From: Daldinia sp. FL1419
Lineage: Eukaryota > Ascomycota > Sordariomycetes > Xylariales > Hypoxylaceae
Length of the DNA stretch: 64,000 bases
Direction of reading: 5' to 3'
NCBI GenBank assembly: GCA_025201765.1
Contig: MU623340.1
Location: forward strand, 496,001 to 560,000
The position numbers and the translations under genes are program-made. The first letter of the stretch is position 1; the number at the start of each line of letters is the position of its first letter. This document shows positions 10,530 through 22,228 of the stretch, one piece after another. The notes beneath the pieces were generated by a model. It made no database searches. It saw only the letters and a program-made list of their open reading frames with translations, and was not told the origin of the DNA.

Positions 10530-11680
10530 CTTGGTTTTGGGCGGCAGGTCTGCCAGAACTGTGAAGATGGTTTCATTTACAGAGCCGTACTCATTATATC
10601 TGTACCGCTAGGCCAGGCAGCATTATTATCGCTATCTACCGTACGATGCTCTGCGCCGGCCCCTGGCCGTCGCTGCGATACTACCTACATCGCCTCTGCA
10701 TGTAACCCCCAAATTTCAGGGGCTAGATCTCGAGCTTATAAATCCGAGTGAGCAGGTATTTATATTTTGCATCCCTATTATAGATCTTTGAATGATTTGT
10801 GTAGTAAGAATAACTAACTTCTGTGAAGTTTGATATCTGATGCGATGGTACTCTGCGCTGTGACCTGTCCAGGATTTCTTCCTACGCAGCTAACAAGGTC
10901 AACCGTAATCAGTATAGCCTAGCCATAATTGATTGATTCAGCCCTGCTCTGCCTTGAAAGAGATTAACCGGTTAGTCTGCTAATCTGAAAATGGCGAGGA
11001 AATGCGACTAGCGTGCATATACTTCTATTATTAGCCAGTCATCACGTTTAGGCTTGAGTCTATTAGAATGATACTGAACAATGTCTCTGCGATATACCTA
11101 TGGTACTGGCTCTAAAAGAACGTCGCAAGTCCTTATGTTGCCAGATATCAGAGAAGTTTATTTAAAACCGCATATTCACAATTATATGCCCACTATGAAG
11201 TATTGGTGGTTATACGTGCATTTGGTATGTTTGTCTGAGACACTGTTGGGCTACGTTGGTTGATTTTTGTGCTGTGAAGGTGGATTTTATCTGCAGGTTC
11301 TTATGTACAAATCCCCCCTGCAACTAATACCGTAAATACCCATTTGTCCTGGAGGAGGTGTCAGTTGACTTTTATTGGGTGGCTTTGAAGGCGTACGAAT
11401 TCACATTACTCACGTTTCCCTACCAAATAACATCCTAGCCTTGGGCTATAGAGCCTACAGGACTGATTGCTTCGTCTTATCGTACGTAGTATCTTATACA
11501 TCCATCCTCCCTCATTAGCTGCTTACTCGACCCTGTAGTACATGGATTCGGAACCATAACCGAGGTATCTACCTAGTATTGTAGGAGTGTCGCTGCCGGA
11601 GGAACCTCTGGGATGAGTGTTGCATGCTCTCTCGCCAAGGGTGGCATCCGTGGGACTCGGATGCACCCCTTTCACCTATC
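10530..11680. other. Intergenic region without a supported gene
   Basis: About 1.15 kb between the apple-like gene promoter (left) and the 3' end of the HRDC-repeat gene (right). Short frames on both strands lack domains. No repeat of note is seen. Confidence 0.5.
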
Positions 11681-13423
11681 CTATGGGCTTCGTATAAGTC
11701 TTGAAGCCCGTATCCACGTTGAATACGTCCGCCAAAGATCCTTTCCCGCCCCCTCGCATGCCTCAATAAAACCCTGTATATTTGGTATCTGATGCAATTC
11801 GTCGATCGTTTGCGGCAACATCGTGACAAGATACTGGAGGGTGTCTTCGGAGACTATCGGCTGAGTAGGTTTCGGATCCATCGCCCAAATCACACTCTTG
11901 GCATAGGCGTCTAATTTCTTCCGTAGTAATACCTGCTCCAAGCTTAAAGGCTTGGGTTCTAGTGCTTTTTCCAATTGGGGAATGTGAGCCGTATTAGAAT
12001 CCGGGGTAAAAGGTAGGGGACGCTTCGCCTCCTGGGTATCTTCCGGATTACCAACACTCTTGTGCTTGGGCTGGGGCGATGTTTGAGGTTCTATGAGTGT
12101 TTTAGATTCATCTTCCACACTTGGGCCATCGTGACTGTTGTTATATTCTTCCTTGGCTAACGCTACAGTGGTGATAGATTTTGTTTCTTCGTCTTGGAAT
12201 GGTAATTCACTGCTTGATAAGGGCTGTGATAAAAGGATCTCCTTTGAGCGACCTATGTTCTTGATCCGGCTCCCTTTCGATGGCTGATCACCCAGTTGCG
12301 GCTGCAGAGTACTCTCCGCAGTATACGAAGCCGTAGGGACATATGGAGTAGGTACCCCGTCTTCGGCATTGAACTCTGCAATTATTCGAAGCCAGTCGGA
12401 TCCGTACTTGTCTACCCTGTTTGTACTTATACCAGGGATACCAAGAAGCTCATGCCTATTTGAGGGACGCTTTCGGGCGAGACTTTCTAAATGCGAGTTA
12501 TGAGCAATGGCAAAGAAGGGCTTATCTTGCGCCTCGGCACAGGCTTTCCGGTGCTCTGCTAGACGCCTGTACAGCTCCTTAAACGAGTCGGATTCTTGTT
12601 GTTGTTCCTGGTAGTCGTCCTGTAAGTGATGGGGGGCGGGATCCCCTATTTTGGATTCAGAAGGCGGTTTCGTCTGGGGGATGCTTTCCCGAGGATGCTT
12701 GGCGATATCTTGTGCGATTATCTCCAGCCATTCGTCACCGTATGCCTCGGCCTTTCGATCTCCGATACCTTTTATCTTCAAGAGTTGGCTTGTATCTGTC
12801 GGGCGGTCTTTGGCTAGCTGTTCCAATATTTTATTTGAAGCTATCACGTATGCGGGGACATTTTGTTTTGCAGCAAGCCTTTTGCGATGCGAGGCTAATT
12901 TTTCGAAGAGGGGTTGCCACATTTTTGACTCTGATGAATCTTCAGACTTGGGACCTTTTACAAAGTGATCTCCTTCTGTTGGTAAGTCGTGTAGTTGCTC
13001 TATTGTACTATCATCGTCATGTCTTATTTTGTCCTTGAGAAGCTGAGAAGTAAAGTTACTATTAGACGTAGCCGTGATAGGGGTCAGATTGGGTTTCCAT
13101 GCGTTCGCATCTTTACTATACGGTCTGCTAGGTCTGGTATATAACCCAGGAAACGTGCGTATGCCGAATTTAGGGTTGAGTTCCTTTCGACTATGGCTGT
13201 TACATTTTGTACGCAATATAGTATGATCTCCAATCTTAAATATGAGGTTTAAGTCTGGTCTCCTGGCAGTCGGATACATATTCTCCTGCCTGAAAAGGTA
13301 ACATGGTTGATGAATGTTGGAAGGTTTTGAAGCAAAAGCAACTTGCATAGGAACTTGATTATGGATGTAACCGGGCGCGTTAATACATAACCTTGATAAA
13401 CCCTTATCTGCGATACCCATCAT
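11681..13423 (-). CDS. HRDC-repeat protein without helicase or nuclease domain
   Basis: A single-exon frame of 580 aa from a real ATG at 13423. Two clear HRDC domains are visible at about residues 170-238 and 281-350, each with the pattern L..HRK..A...P...IA....LE.LA...P....LL.I.GI....... YG..WL.II. HRDC domains bind single-stranded DNA or partners in RecQ helicases and RNase D, but no helicase or 3'-5' exonuclease motif is present here. The C-terminus (about 505-575, LRKKLDAYAKSV to DLWRTYSTW) repeats the same layout in degenerate form. The N-terminal 100 residues are rich in Arg, Ser, Pro and Tyr with few acidic residues, and include FPGLYTRPSRPYSKD, which resembles a mitochondrial presequence cleavage region. 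The molecular role is unknown. Confidence 0.8.
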   Translation of the reverse strand: MMGIADKGLSRLCINAPGYIHNQVPMQVAFASKPSNIHQPCYLFRQENMYPTARRPDLNLIFKIGDHTILRTKCNSHSRKELNPKFGIRTFPGLYTRPSRPYSKDANAWKPNLTPITATSNSNFTSQLLKDKIRHDDDSTIEQLHDLPTEGDHFVKGPKSEDSSESKMWQPLFEKLASHRKRLAAKQNVPAYVIASNKILEQLAKDRPTDTSQLLKIKGIGDRKAEAYGDEWLEIIAQDIAKHPRESIPQTKPPSESKIGDPAPHHLQDDYQEQQQESDSFKELYRRLAEHRKACAEAQDKPFFAIAHNSHLESLARKRPSNRHELLGIPGISTNRVDKYGSDWLRIIAEFNAEDGVPTPYVPTASYTAESTLQPQLGDQPSKGSRIKNIGRSKEILLSQPLSSSELPFQDEETKSITTVALAKEEYNNSHDGPSVEDESKTLIEPQTSPQPKHKSVGNPEDTQEAKRPLPFTPDSNTAHIPQLEKALEPKPLSLEQVLLRKKLDAYAKSVIWAMDPKPTQPIVSEDTLQYLVTMLPQTIDELHQIPNIQGFIEACEGAGKDLWRTYSTWIRASRLIRSP

Positions 13424-13716
13424 ACTAGGTTACATATAAGTACCTGGGTACGTGCTCAATACCTGGGTACCTACCTAAATCGAGATACTTATATAGGAGG
13501 TAACTACCTTAATTACCTAAGGCTAAGTACTTGTACTAGTGCCTTGCCGAATCGATAAACGATAACGCTAAACACTAAAGCACGGCTGCGATTAAGCCTT
13601 GTCGCTTCATCTTTCGAATTACATCTATTTTCCAATTGATCCATACCTAAACGTAGGCCGCCGTCTTAGCCCTCTGAAAACGCATTCTGGTAAATTATTT
13701 ACCATTCTATCCCACC
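13424..13716. promoter_or_regulatory. Divergent promoter region, HRDC gene / SWD2
   Basis: Only 293 bp separate two divergent start codons, so both genes probably share regulatory DNA. It contains several TACCTGGGTACC and TACCTACCTA motifs (13439-13480). Confidence 0.6.
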
Positions 13717-15011
13717 ATGGCGTCCACGCCGATGGATCTCGATATTCCCGATAACTCATCGCCCGCTAACGGCACGCCATCCACTTCTCTCAACATCACT
13801 CGTACTCTCGGCAGCGGTCTACCTAGCACTTCCGCCATCTCCGATACCGTGCAGAACTTCAGGCCTACAAAGGTACTTCATCACATATCCTGATTATCTA
13901 CTAGTATTTTCTTACGTAGGCCGTAGTTATTCAAGCGCGACGATATCAAAGATGGACGACCACAACCCTTTATCCTTAGTCTCGATTATGACGATCCCGG
14001 CGAGCTCCTAATGACGTCCGAGAGCGATGAGACCATACAAATTTACAAGGTCAGGGAAGGCCGTCACGACAAGCAGCTTCTCAGCAAGAAATACGGAGTC
14101 AAACACGCCAAGTTTACGCATAATAGCTCTAGTATAATATACGCGAGCACAAAGCAGAACGGTTCGGACACCATAGATTCTAGCGCCTCTGCCGTTAGTG
14201 GATTATTTACTAACAACAGCACTTTACAGACGCGATACGATACTTAACTACCCACGACAATGCGTTTATACGCTATTTTGAGGGCCACCAGGCCGCCGTT
14301 ACATGTTTGGCGATGCATCCCGGCAACGACGACTTTATTTCTTGCAGCAAGGATAACACTATACGGTTATGGAATGCCGGAACGAAGAATGAGACCGGAA
14401 TACTATATCTAAACACGCCCCATCTCGCAGCCTTTGACCCAAGTGGACAGGTCTTCGCTGTGGGATCGCCTAGCAGTGGTATGGTGCTGCTCTACGACCA
14501 CCGAAAATTCGATAAAGCCCCATTCGCAGAATTCGACATTGTGGAAGCCTGCGCTTCGGTTGATTCCCATTATGTCATGCAGGGCTGGACGAAGCTAGAA
14601 TTTGCCAATGACGGGCGAACCGTTTTATTGGGCACGAAGGGCGGGGGCCATTTTCTGTTAGACTCGTTCAACGGAAGTCTAAAAGCATATCTTCGGAAGA
14701 CCGAGGGCGGGAATAACAGGCTGGCACCTGGCGAAGAGTATATGCTTAATGGGGGCGGTCCTAGTGGTGCCAACGTGGAGAGTAGTGGCGATTGTTGTTT
14801 CACGCACGATGGAAGATTCGTAATCGGTGGCGGAAGGAGGGGAGTCATGGTGTGGGATACGTTAGGTACTATAACCGACAAGGTCTTAGATCCAGTTCAT
14901 GTATTAGAGGACGAGAGACCTGCAGCCGTAGTTGCCGTCAACCCTCGGTTCAACTTCTTCGCGACAGCCGACCAAGATCTAGTATTCTGGTTACCGGACC
15001 CACATGCCTAG
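13717..15011 (+). CDS. swd2: SWD2-like WD40 protein (Set1/COMPASS and CPF subunit)
   Basis: There are three exons (13717-13872, 13927-14161, 14230-15011), giving 390 aa. The start lies in a CCCACCATGG context. A Ser/Thr-rich leader of about 50 residues precedes a seven-blade WD40 propeller. Recognisable segments are FISCSKDNTIRLWN, GVMVWD and FFATADQDLVFWLP, and the family hallmark IRYLTTHDNAFIRYFEGH is rebuilt by splicing at intron 2. In yeast, Swd2 belongs to both the H3K4 methyltransferase complex and the cleavage/polyadenylation factor. Intron 1 (13873-13926) ends at GCCGTAG. Intron 2 (14162-14229) has a GTTCGG donor and TTTACTAACAACAG. Both phases match exactly. Confidence 0.93.
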
Positions 15012-15811
15012 AAAGCAACTGAAGAACTGTCCTCGAACGATATCGAATGGACTCGACCTTGGGATATCCCGGATTCGGATTCGGATGAATATGAACCCAA
15101 TCTATACTAGTGGGTGGACGTGAGAGTCCATAAGGGGGTAGTAGTGAAAAAGGAGTGAGGATGTGGACGGCTTTAGGCACGGAAGATACCCCCCATTTTG
15201 CATTGCGAAAGGCGTCTAAAAGGACATCGTCTTGGTGACTCGTTGGTGTATGGATTAGGTATTACTACTCGATATATAATATTATTAAGTGTTTACCCTG
15301 CCTTAGAAAGGTATTAGTACCTAGGTACATAGTAAGAAACGTGGGATAATAGGTATGGACCTCAGTATTTCCGAGCCAATGTCCATCTTATTTTTATATT
15401 GTTGAATATGCAATTGTAAAGGCAACTAGATGCACATTAAAACGCATCTTACTTATCGAATAATACATGCTCAAGCTAAGTACTAACCTAACCCCGCGAC
15501 GATTACTAATAAGAGCTTTTAAATCCCTGTTGGATTTTCTTAAGTCCCCATATCGCCCCACCATCCACCGTCCACCGCCCCGCTACCAACGCCAAACTTT
15601 ATCGTCACTCGATTGGGCGAAACTACCAAAATTCAAGTTTAGCCCCGTAATCCATTCCGACAACACGAAATCGCAAGTCTATAATCAGATCGGTTATATC
15701 CTACCATAGACGATATTAGAAGCGCATATACTAGCCACCATTCATTTTGGGTGATTGGGTGATTGATGCGAACCGACAGCAGACTCAATCGATAGCAAAG
15801 CGGCGCTCGCG
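15012..15811. other. Intergenic region between SWD2 and SRP21
   Basis: About 800 bp containing the SWD2 3' flank and the SRP21 promoter. It includes a second copy of the 12-bp palindrome GTACCTAGGTAC at 15317-15328. No gene is supported. Confidence 0.5.
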
Positions 15812-16450
15812 ATGCCGTACTACGCCACCAGCCAGGAATGGCTACACCAGTCGTCGCTGCTCCTCGAAGCGCGACCAACTACCGTAAGTCTGTCCTATTT
15901 TAGGCTTCCACATGCATACATACGCTCTACCCTTTAAAAAGCGGCATGAAGCGCTCCTGTTTCCACTATGCTATACAAAACCACGCAACTAACGAATCTA
16001 CAGACACGCATAACCACCAAATACCACATCTCGAAGCCCAAGCCCCGACGTTCCAAAAAGTCCTCTTCCACCACCCCCGGCACAACCGACTCCTCCTCCT
16101 CCTCCTCCCCCGCGCCCCGGGGCTCCCTCACCCTCAAAACCTACGACCCCCACTCCGGCGTCTGTCTCAAGTACCGCACGACAAAAGCCGCCGAAGTATC
16201 GCGTCTAATCCAGAGCTTGGGCCGTCCGCTCGGCGCACGCATGGCCGCGCTCCCGCTCCCCGAGGCCGCCGACGAGGTCATGGCCGATGCGCCGCTGGCG
16301 GCCGGGACGCCGGCGGAGGAGAAGAAGGGGGAGGATGTTGGAGTTGCGCCTGGGGCTGCGAAGGGGCAAGGAACGGGACAGGGACAGCAGGGACAAGGAC
16401 AGACGGGGACGGGTGGTGGGAAGGGCAAGAAGAAACGTGGGAAGAAATGA
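15812..16450 (+). CDS. srp21: Signal recognition particle subunit SRP21 (SRP9 homologue)
   Basis: There are two exons (15812-15883, 16004-16450) and a 120-nt intron (GTAAGT donor, CTACAG acceptor), giving 172 aa. The N-terminus MPYYATSQEWLHQSSLLLEARPT and the downstream TTKYHI and LTLKTYDPHSGVCLKYRTTKAAEVSRLIQSLGR are the SRP9-21 domain, interrupted by a Ser-rich insert typical of fungal SRP21. The tail is Gly/Gln-rich and ends in a Lys-rich stretch (GKKKRGKK). The protein belongs to the Alu domain of the signal recognition particle, which slows elongation during targeting to the ER. Confidence 0.9.
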
Positions 16451-17304
16451 AGAGAGGGTGGATGATGTATGATGATGGGTGCGGGGCGATAGGCTTAGGA
16501 TAGGCTAGGATAGGAACGAAAAGCGCTACGACAGGCTGAACTGGGCTGCACCTGGTTGAAAATGAAAAGTTCAAGGGGATGATACCTAATTCCTTGATCT
16601 GGAACTATAATATAGTATCAGGAAGAGCAAATCCTACCGCCTGATGCAAGCCGATAATCTTCAATTTACACATACTAGGGTAGCAATAAGCCATATCAGG
16701 TACCTATGCGCACCCCGCATATCACATCGCAATATTAAAGCAAATCATAAAACATCCTTGGAACTTATTGTTTCTTCATCAATTGCATCAATTGAGCTAT
16801 TCACTATCTCCCTCATCTCATGCGTCAAGTCATTTAGCCCCCGTCCGCACATCCGTGGTGCCTGCCATCCCATGCATTCCTCCCTTCATTGATTCGGAGC
16901 CGACGAATCAGTTCGGTTTGTATAGTTTTCATTCATTCCTCCGCGGGCCATCTCTTTTATACGTTATATAAAAGAGCCCTGCTAGCAACGCCCAAAACGC
17001 CGTGATGATGACCGTATCGTGATAAACAAGCAGAGAAAAAGAAGCAAAGTTGGGTTGAGATCCAACGAGGACCACTTGGTGATGGATCCAACCACGATCG
17101 TACCGCCCGAGGCAATTGCTCGCCGGTCTATGGTGTTTGTATTACGAATACCCTCTAGGCTCTACCCGTTACGAGTGGCGTCGAGGGTGGTTATGTGTGA
17201 ATATAGTATTACACGGGGGTGGATCTAGTCGAGAATGAGAGAAGAGGGTATCGAAAAAAGACGTAACAGAAAAGAGGTGCGAAGACAAGAAGCTAGCGAG
17301 AAGC
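16451..17304. other. Convergent 3' spacer between SRP21 and RNR small subunit
   Basis: About 850 bp between two facing stop codons. Open frames in this stretch are short and show no domain. No structured element is seen. Confidence 0.5.
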
Positions 17305-18743
17305 TTAAAAGTCCTCGTCGAAAGTGAAGTCACCTCCGTTCTCGCCCTCCGCAGGGGAGGCGACGTCGTCGTTCGATACGTTCTTCTTGGTGCTGGCCAT
17401 GACACCGGCCTTCTGGTAGTCACCGACACGCTTCTCGAAGAAGTTAGTCTTGCCGCCTAGGGAGATGTTCTCCATAAAGTCAAAGGGGTTGGTGGCGCGG
17501 TAGACCTTCTCGTTGCCGAGAGCGACTAATAGACGATCGGCGACGAACTCGATGTACTGCTTCATCAAGTTGGAGTTCATGCCGAGCAGAGCGCAAGGCA
17601 GAGCCTCAGTCAAGAACTCTTGCTCGATGGCGACGGCGTCGGTAATGATCTTCTGGATAACATCCTTGCCAGGGCGGTTCTTCAAGTGTGTGAACAGCAG
17701 GCAGGCGAAGTCAGTGTGAAGACCCTCATCACGAGAGATAAGCTCGTTGGAGAAGGTAAGACCAGGCATGAGACCCCGCTTCTTCAACCAGAAGATAGAG
17801 GCGAAGGCACCGCTGAAGAAGATACCCTCAACAGCGGCGAAGGCAATTAGACGCTGAGCGAAGGTAGAGTTCTTGTCAGAGATCCATTGCAGAGCCCAGT
17901 CGGCCTTTCTGCGGATGCAGGGAACTAGAGGGGTCAGTCGCGTGAAGTGATTGGTTTATAGATCAGGCTTAACTAACTAGTGTCAATGGCGTTGAAGAGA
18001 TGGGTCTTCTGAGCAGGCTCCTTGATATAGGTGTCAATGAGCAGGGAATAGGTCTCGGAGTGGATGTTCTCCATCATGATCTGGAAACCGTAGAAGCATC
18101 GCGCTTCAGGGATCTGAACCTCTCCGCTGAATCGCTCAACCAGGTTCTCGTTGACAATACCATCCGAAGCGGCGAAAAAGGCAAGGATGTGAGAGACGAA
18201 GAACTTCTCGTCGTCGGTTAGTCGGTTGTTCCAGTCGTGAAGATCCTTGGATAGATCGATCTCTTCGGCAGTCCAGAAAGAAGCCTCGTGCTTCTTGTAC
18301 ATTTGCCAGATCTGGTGGGGTAAAATTAATTAGCATAAGACGCGCCAAAAAGCACTTTACGCGTCTGTACGCGCTACTCACCTCATGGTACTTGATGGGG
18401 AAAAGGACGAATCGCTGAGGGTTCTCCTGAAGGATGGGCTCATCGGCTTCCTCAGACCGGATAGTAGGCGCAACAGCAGCCTTCTCTACTTGCTTCTTCT
18501 CAATCTGTTGGTGGGAATCGATCTCCTTGGCGAGGGCATCAATGTTGGAGTCGAAAGGCGCATTCTCCTTTCCAGCGGAGAAGTCAAGCTTCTTGACGGG
18601 AGAATCCATGTTCAAGGATTCCAAGGCAGAGGCAGCCTGTACAATTCCAAATGTTAGCAACCGCTATCTGGAATAGCTTAAAAATAACCAAAGGCGGCGG
18701 TGTCATATATTACCTTCTTAGAGGGAGTGATGTTAGCAGCCAT
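17305..18743 (-). CDS. rnr2: Ribonucleoside-diphosphate reductase small subunit (R2)
   Basis: There are four exons (18743-18714, 18636-18382, 18311-17978, 17924-17305), giving 412 aa. This is the class Ia small subunit that makes the diiron-tyrosyl radical used by the large subunit to reduce NDPs to dNDPs. All expected metal ligands are present: D145 (ASDGIV), E176 and H179 (ENIH), E239 (VEGIFF), E273 and H276 (DEGLH), plus the radical tyrosine Y183 (HSETY). The C-terminal heptapeptide FTFDEDF is the large-subunit docking tail. The N-terminus carries VKKLDFSAGKENAP. Introns of 77, 70 and 53 nt join in phases 0, 0 and 1. The promoter and intron 2 contain ACGCGT elements, matching the known cell-cycle control of this gene by MBF. 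Confidence 0.97.
18359..18364. promoter_or_regulatory. ACGCGT (MCB-like) element inside RNR intron 2
   Basis: A perfect ACGCGT hexamer lies inside intron 2 (18381-18312) of the RNR small-subunit gene, a few bases from a second CGCG (ACGCGC). It could be chance, but the same motif occurs twice upstream of the gene. Confidence 0.35.
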
Positions 18744-18847
18744 TGCGAAAGATGTGAAGGTTGAAGAAGGAATTGCAATTGTATATTAAACAAGGGAGTG
18801 ACAATTGACTTGCAGTGATCACCGAGTAAATTGGATAATCGATAATC

Positions 18848-18853
18848 ACGCGT
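18848..18853. promoter_or_regulatory. MCB-like ACGCGT element, RNR promoter
   Basis: A perfect ACGCGT lies about 105 bp upstream of the RNR ATG. In yeasts MBF binds this hexamer to drive G1/S transcription of DNA-synthesis genes, including ribonucleotide reductase. Confidence 0.6.
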
Positions 18854-19025
18854 AAAGTGGAAAAGTAATGGTTGTTGTTGAGATGCAGGACAAGAAGCGT
18901 GTTTAGAAGCAAGTCGGATCCAAGATCTTTTAAAAGCTGTATCTCGCCCAGTCACGTGTTAAAATTAACTGGGGTTGACGCGAATGAAAAAAAAAACGCG
19001 ACTAGACACCCCGCCACTTTTTTTC

Positions 19026-19031
19026 ACGCGT
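19026..19031. promoter_or_regulatory. Second MCB-like ACGCGT element, RNR promoter
   Basis: A second perfect ACGCGT lies about 283 bp upstream of the RNR ATG, next to a T run (19019-19024). Confidence 0.55.
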
Positions 19032-19942
19032 TATCCAGGGGGGGTTTTGCTACGTACTTGCACTTTCCACATTTTCCACACTTTCCACTATGTATAAAAA
19101 AAAGGTATCCACGCCGTACCAAGCTTAGAGGTTCCCGCTTACAAGGTACAGTAGTTACAAGGTACTCAAACAATCGTAAGGATAGTTTGTTGCAATTGGC
19201 CCTACAATTGGTTTCCAACTGGCCCATAATTTGACCCTGCAGTTAACCTTAGACTCCAGCTGTTCCTTTTTTTGCTCTTGGAAATGCAGCTTGCAAGGTA
19301 TTTTTCTACCAGCTCGGTCTTCTCGGCACTGAGTTCATGTATCACAAAACAGGGATATCGTCACTTACAAGGATTATCAGATCACATTCGTCAGGTAAAC
19401 AAGCAACCAAAAGGGGTATGGATTGAGATCCCTAGTTCCAAAGCTGATTCAAGATCAGCTAATGATTATTCGTCATTGCAAATCATCAGGGATATTTGAG
19501 CGGGCTGGCGGGTTGACTTACGAAACTAATATCGGTCTTGTCGGCTACGGTTCTCGGAGTACGAGCCATACATACCATAAAAGGCGCCGTGAAAAGGTGG
19601 AAATATACTAGGTTAGGTTACAGGTTATATGTCTCCCGATTTCTAACACAGTATCAAGTTGACCCGTAATCATCTAGAGCCACACGCCTTGTCGTTTTCA
19701 TATATGTAGTATTCCGATTCACAGTCTCTTAAATGTCTAACCGGCTAAATATTAGACGCCATCTCATTAAACATGATCCCCTCCATTATAACATAATGTC
19801 CGTGTGGTATCTTGGTATCAATTATTTAGTCGTCCATCTTTCTTTCTTTTTGGCCATTGCACCTGAACCTGCTATGCTCACTTGACACTTTGAATTATCA
19901 AGCAGCCCATCGTCAAAATAGTCGGGAATTCTCGAAACCGGT

Positions 19943-19972
19943 AAAACCATAAAACCATAAAACCATAAAACC
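19943..19972. repeat. Short tandem repeat AAAACCAT
   Basis: Three head-to-tail copies of AAAACCAT followed by a partial fourth, in non-coding DNA. Confidence 0.85.
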
Positions 19973-20132
19973 TCTTTCAAACGGTACGTAATAGCAAACA
20001 GTCTCGTACGGGACAATCGGACTCGTAGTAGCACGACGCGTAAAAGGAAAAAGAAAAGCCCCTCCAAAGTAATTAACGCGATCTGAGCTTCTTTAATTGA
20101 AACCCCACAGTTTCGCGGTTGAGAGCGGGTCT

Positions 20133-21130
20133 CTAGTTCCCTCGACCAGCCTCGATATCAGCTGGTCGAGATCTCTGGCTACCTAACCCAAAGAAACTTC
20201 TGCTCGAGCCTCCTCGTCGATCGTCGTGAACCCTTGCTTGAGCGGGCTGTGAAGGCTGGGTCCGTTCGGATGCGACGCCACTTTCCTGGGGAATGTGGTC
20301 TGTTCTTAATTGACCAGCAGGCCTCTCTTGTCGACGCGTAGTTCGGGAGGACGCGTGCTCAGGTGACTCTGAATTAAACCGATCGAACTCGGCCGGGTCG
20401 CTGGGGTCCACATCTGGCACCGGTAATTTGCTAGCACGAAGGTTCTTCTTGCCTTTCTTTCGTAGATAATCTTCTAGCGCCACCGCGTTGCGTGTGTTGG
20501 CAAGAATGGCGGCATCGGCTATGTCTCCGACAAACGGGATCAAACCGGCGATGAGATCTATGAATACCAGCACGTACATCCAGGCCCATATATGAAACGG
20601 AAGTCCTCCTTCGACCTGCTTAGCAGTACGGACAACCATCATGGCGAGAAGGGCATCGACGGCATCTCCAACACTAGTAGGTATCTCCATTAGCACGCGA
20701 ATATACGATGAAAAAAAAGGGTAGGACTAACTCACAAAGGAAAGATGCCGATGATACTACCCCAACCGAACTTCAGCCCCATGAAACTTCCAAAGCTCAT
20801 ATCTAGCCGGTATGCTCTTCTCTTCACTTTGGTCAAGATCATCGCATCGTGTTCCGAAAGGCCGGGCGGCAATGCCTTACGGACCCTCTTAGTCTTCCCC
20901 GTTGGCCTACCGTCGAGTCTCGTTGCGGGTACTTGTTCGAAGTACGGGTCCTATAGTTTACGTCACGTTAGTATCGTTTGCCGCTAATTCCACGACAAGT
21001 TCATGCTATCAGGTGAAAAATTGTAACAGAAAGAAATAATCATCGCATTACTTACCGCCGCTCCGAATTGGTTTCCCGCCGTCTCCTTCAGGATTTTTTT
21101 GGACACAAATTTTGCGAGAACACCCGCCAT
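20133..21130 (-). CDS. DUF4112 family membrane-associated protein
   Basis: There are three exons (21130-21056, 20950-20736, 20673-20133), giving 276 aa. The core has the DUF4112 pattern: LDMSFGSFMGLKFGWGSIIGIFPFVGDAVDALLAMMVV, then a long hydrophobic stretch (FHIWAWMYVLVFIDLIAGLIP) and FVGDIADAAILANTRNA, so two related G-D-A motifs flank membrane segments. Before it lies a Lys/Arg-rich linker and after it a long polar, Ser/Arg/Gln-rich tail that looks disordered. Joining exons 2 and 3 in phase 2 rebuilds IFPFVGDAVD, which strongly supports the intron (GTGAGT donor, CTACTAG acceptor). The biochemical function of the family is not known to me. Confidence 0.87.
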
Positions 21131-22228
21131 TTTGTATCAGAATCAGAAGTAAGATCGGATGTCCAGTATTAATGGATTAGTAAAGGGTTATCGAGTATTG
21201 TCGAGGAAATTAATTAAATATAGAAGGTGCGTTTTTGCCGTATTGTCCGTTGGATATAGAATCGTAATGATATGTGAATTAGATAGTGGCGTTTGGATGT
21301 TAGTTGACACTAGGTTAAGTGACTTGTTGGAGGTGCATTCGCAACCAGCAGACTGTTCGAAACATTCAAACTTTCCCTCGGAACAATGCGAACAAAGGGA
21401 ATATTTGAAAGATTTTTATTTATCAAAACTTGTAATGGCAAGCCACAAAACAATGGCAGTCTATCTAAATATATACGTAACCTTGAATATGGCTGTGACG
21501 TTTTTTCAAGTTTTCCCTTGATGATTGATTGGTGATCGATCACGTTCGAGAGGTAGCCAAGTCATACACAGGTTAGAGAAGTGATGATGTCAAACGGCAG
21601 ATTAAATGCATTAACCTATTTAAGGTTAAATCGATCTACCGTGCTTTATGCGTAGCATGGTAAAGACCCTAGTCTTTTTCGGCGGTAGTCAAACTCAATT
21701 CGACGATCTAGTGCCTCAGATGTACTACGTACTCTGTATTCAAAGTGGCGGGTGGCGCAGTTACCCAGCCACACGGGAACTCACATCCACTATCTCGTGA
21801 TCCACCGTCGACTTCTAGAACAAACTCCATAGGCGGGTATCTACAATATCTACAATATGTTAGTATGTACGCGCCGAGGCCTCCTGCTGCAGCGCGATAC
21901 TTCGGTACTGGATTCAGCCAGAAAAGAAAGGCAAGTATCCAGTGTCTCCTCGGTCTTCAGCAATAAGTGTCAGAGAGAAAACCGGCGTAAAAAGTCGACT
22001 CTAATTCATACTACATAGGTTACTACCTACCCAAGCAATATGCAATTATGCATGGCTCTCTAATCTCTAATCTCTAATCTATCATCTATCATTAGCTATT
22101 ACGAGGAGACTTCTCCTGTCTACTTATTCATTTCGCTCATAAGTAGTATATTCAATAGTCTGTATCGCGATTTCTATCGCGGTTAATCGCTGCAGACAAA
22201 CCCAAAAGCTACACCAACCCGCTTAGGT
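21131..22228. other. Intergenic region between the DUF4112 gene and the MFS transporter
   Basis: About 1.1 kb with the DUF4112 promoter at its left end and the MFS 3' flank at its right. A short tandem of CTCTAAT (about 22059-22080) is visible. A 120-codon frame at 21159-21521 has no recognisable feature and is not called. Confidence 0.5.

Larger units (their letters stand above)
18744..20132. promoter_or_regulatory. RNR promoter region and 3' spacer of the DUF4112 gene
   Basis: About 1.4 kb. The part next to the RNR start carries two ACGCGT sites and a CACGTG box (18953-18958). The rest is AT-rich with a short tandem of AAAACCAT (about 19943-19972). No protein gene is supported. Confidence 0.55.
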
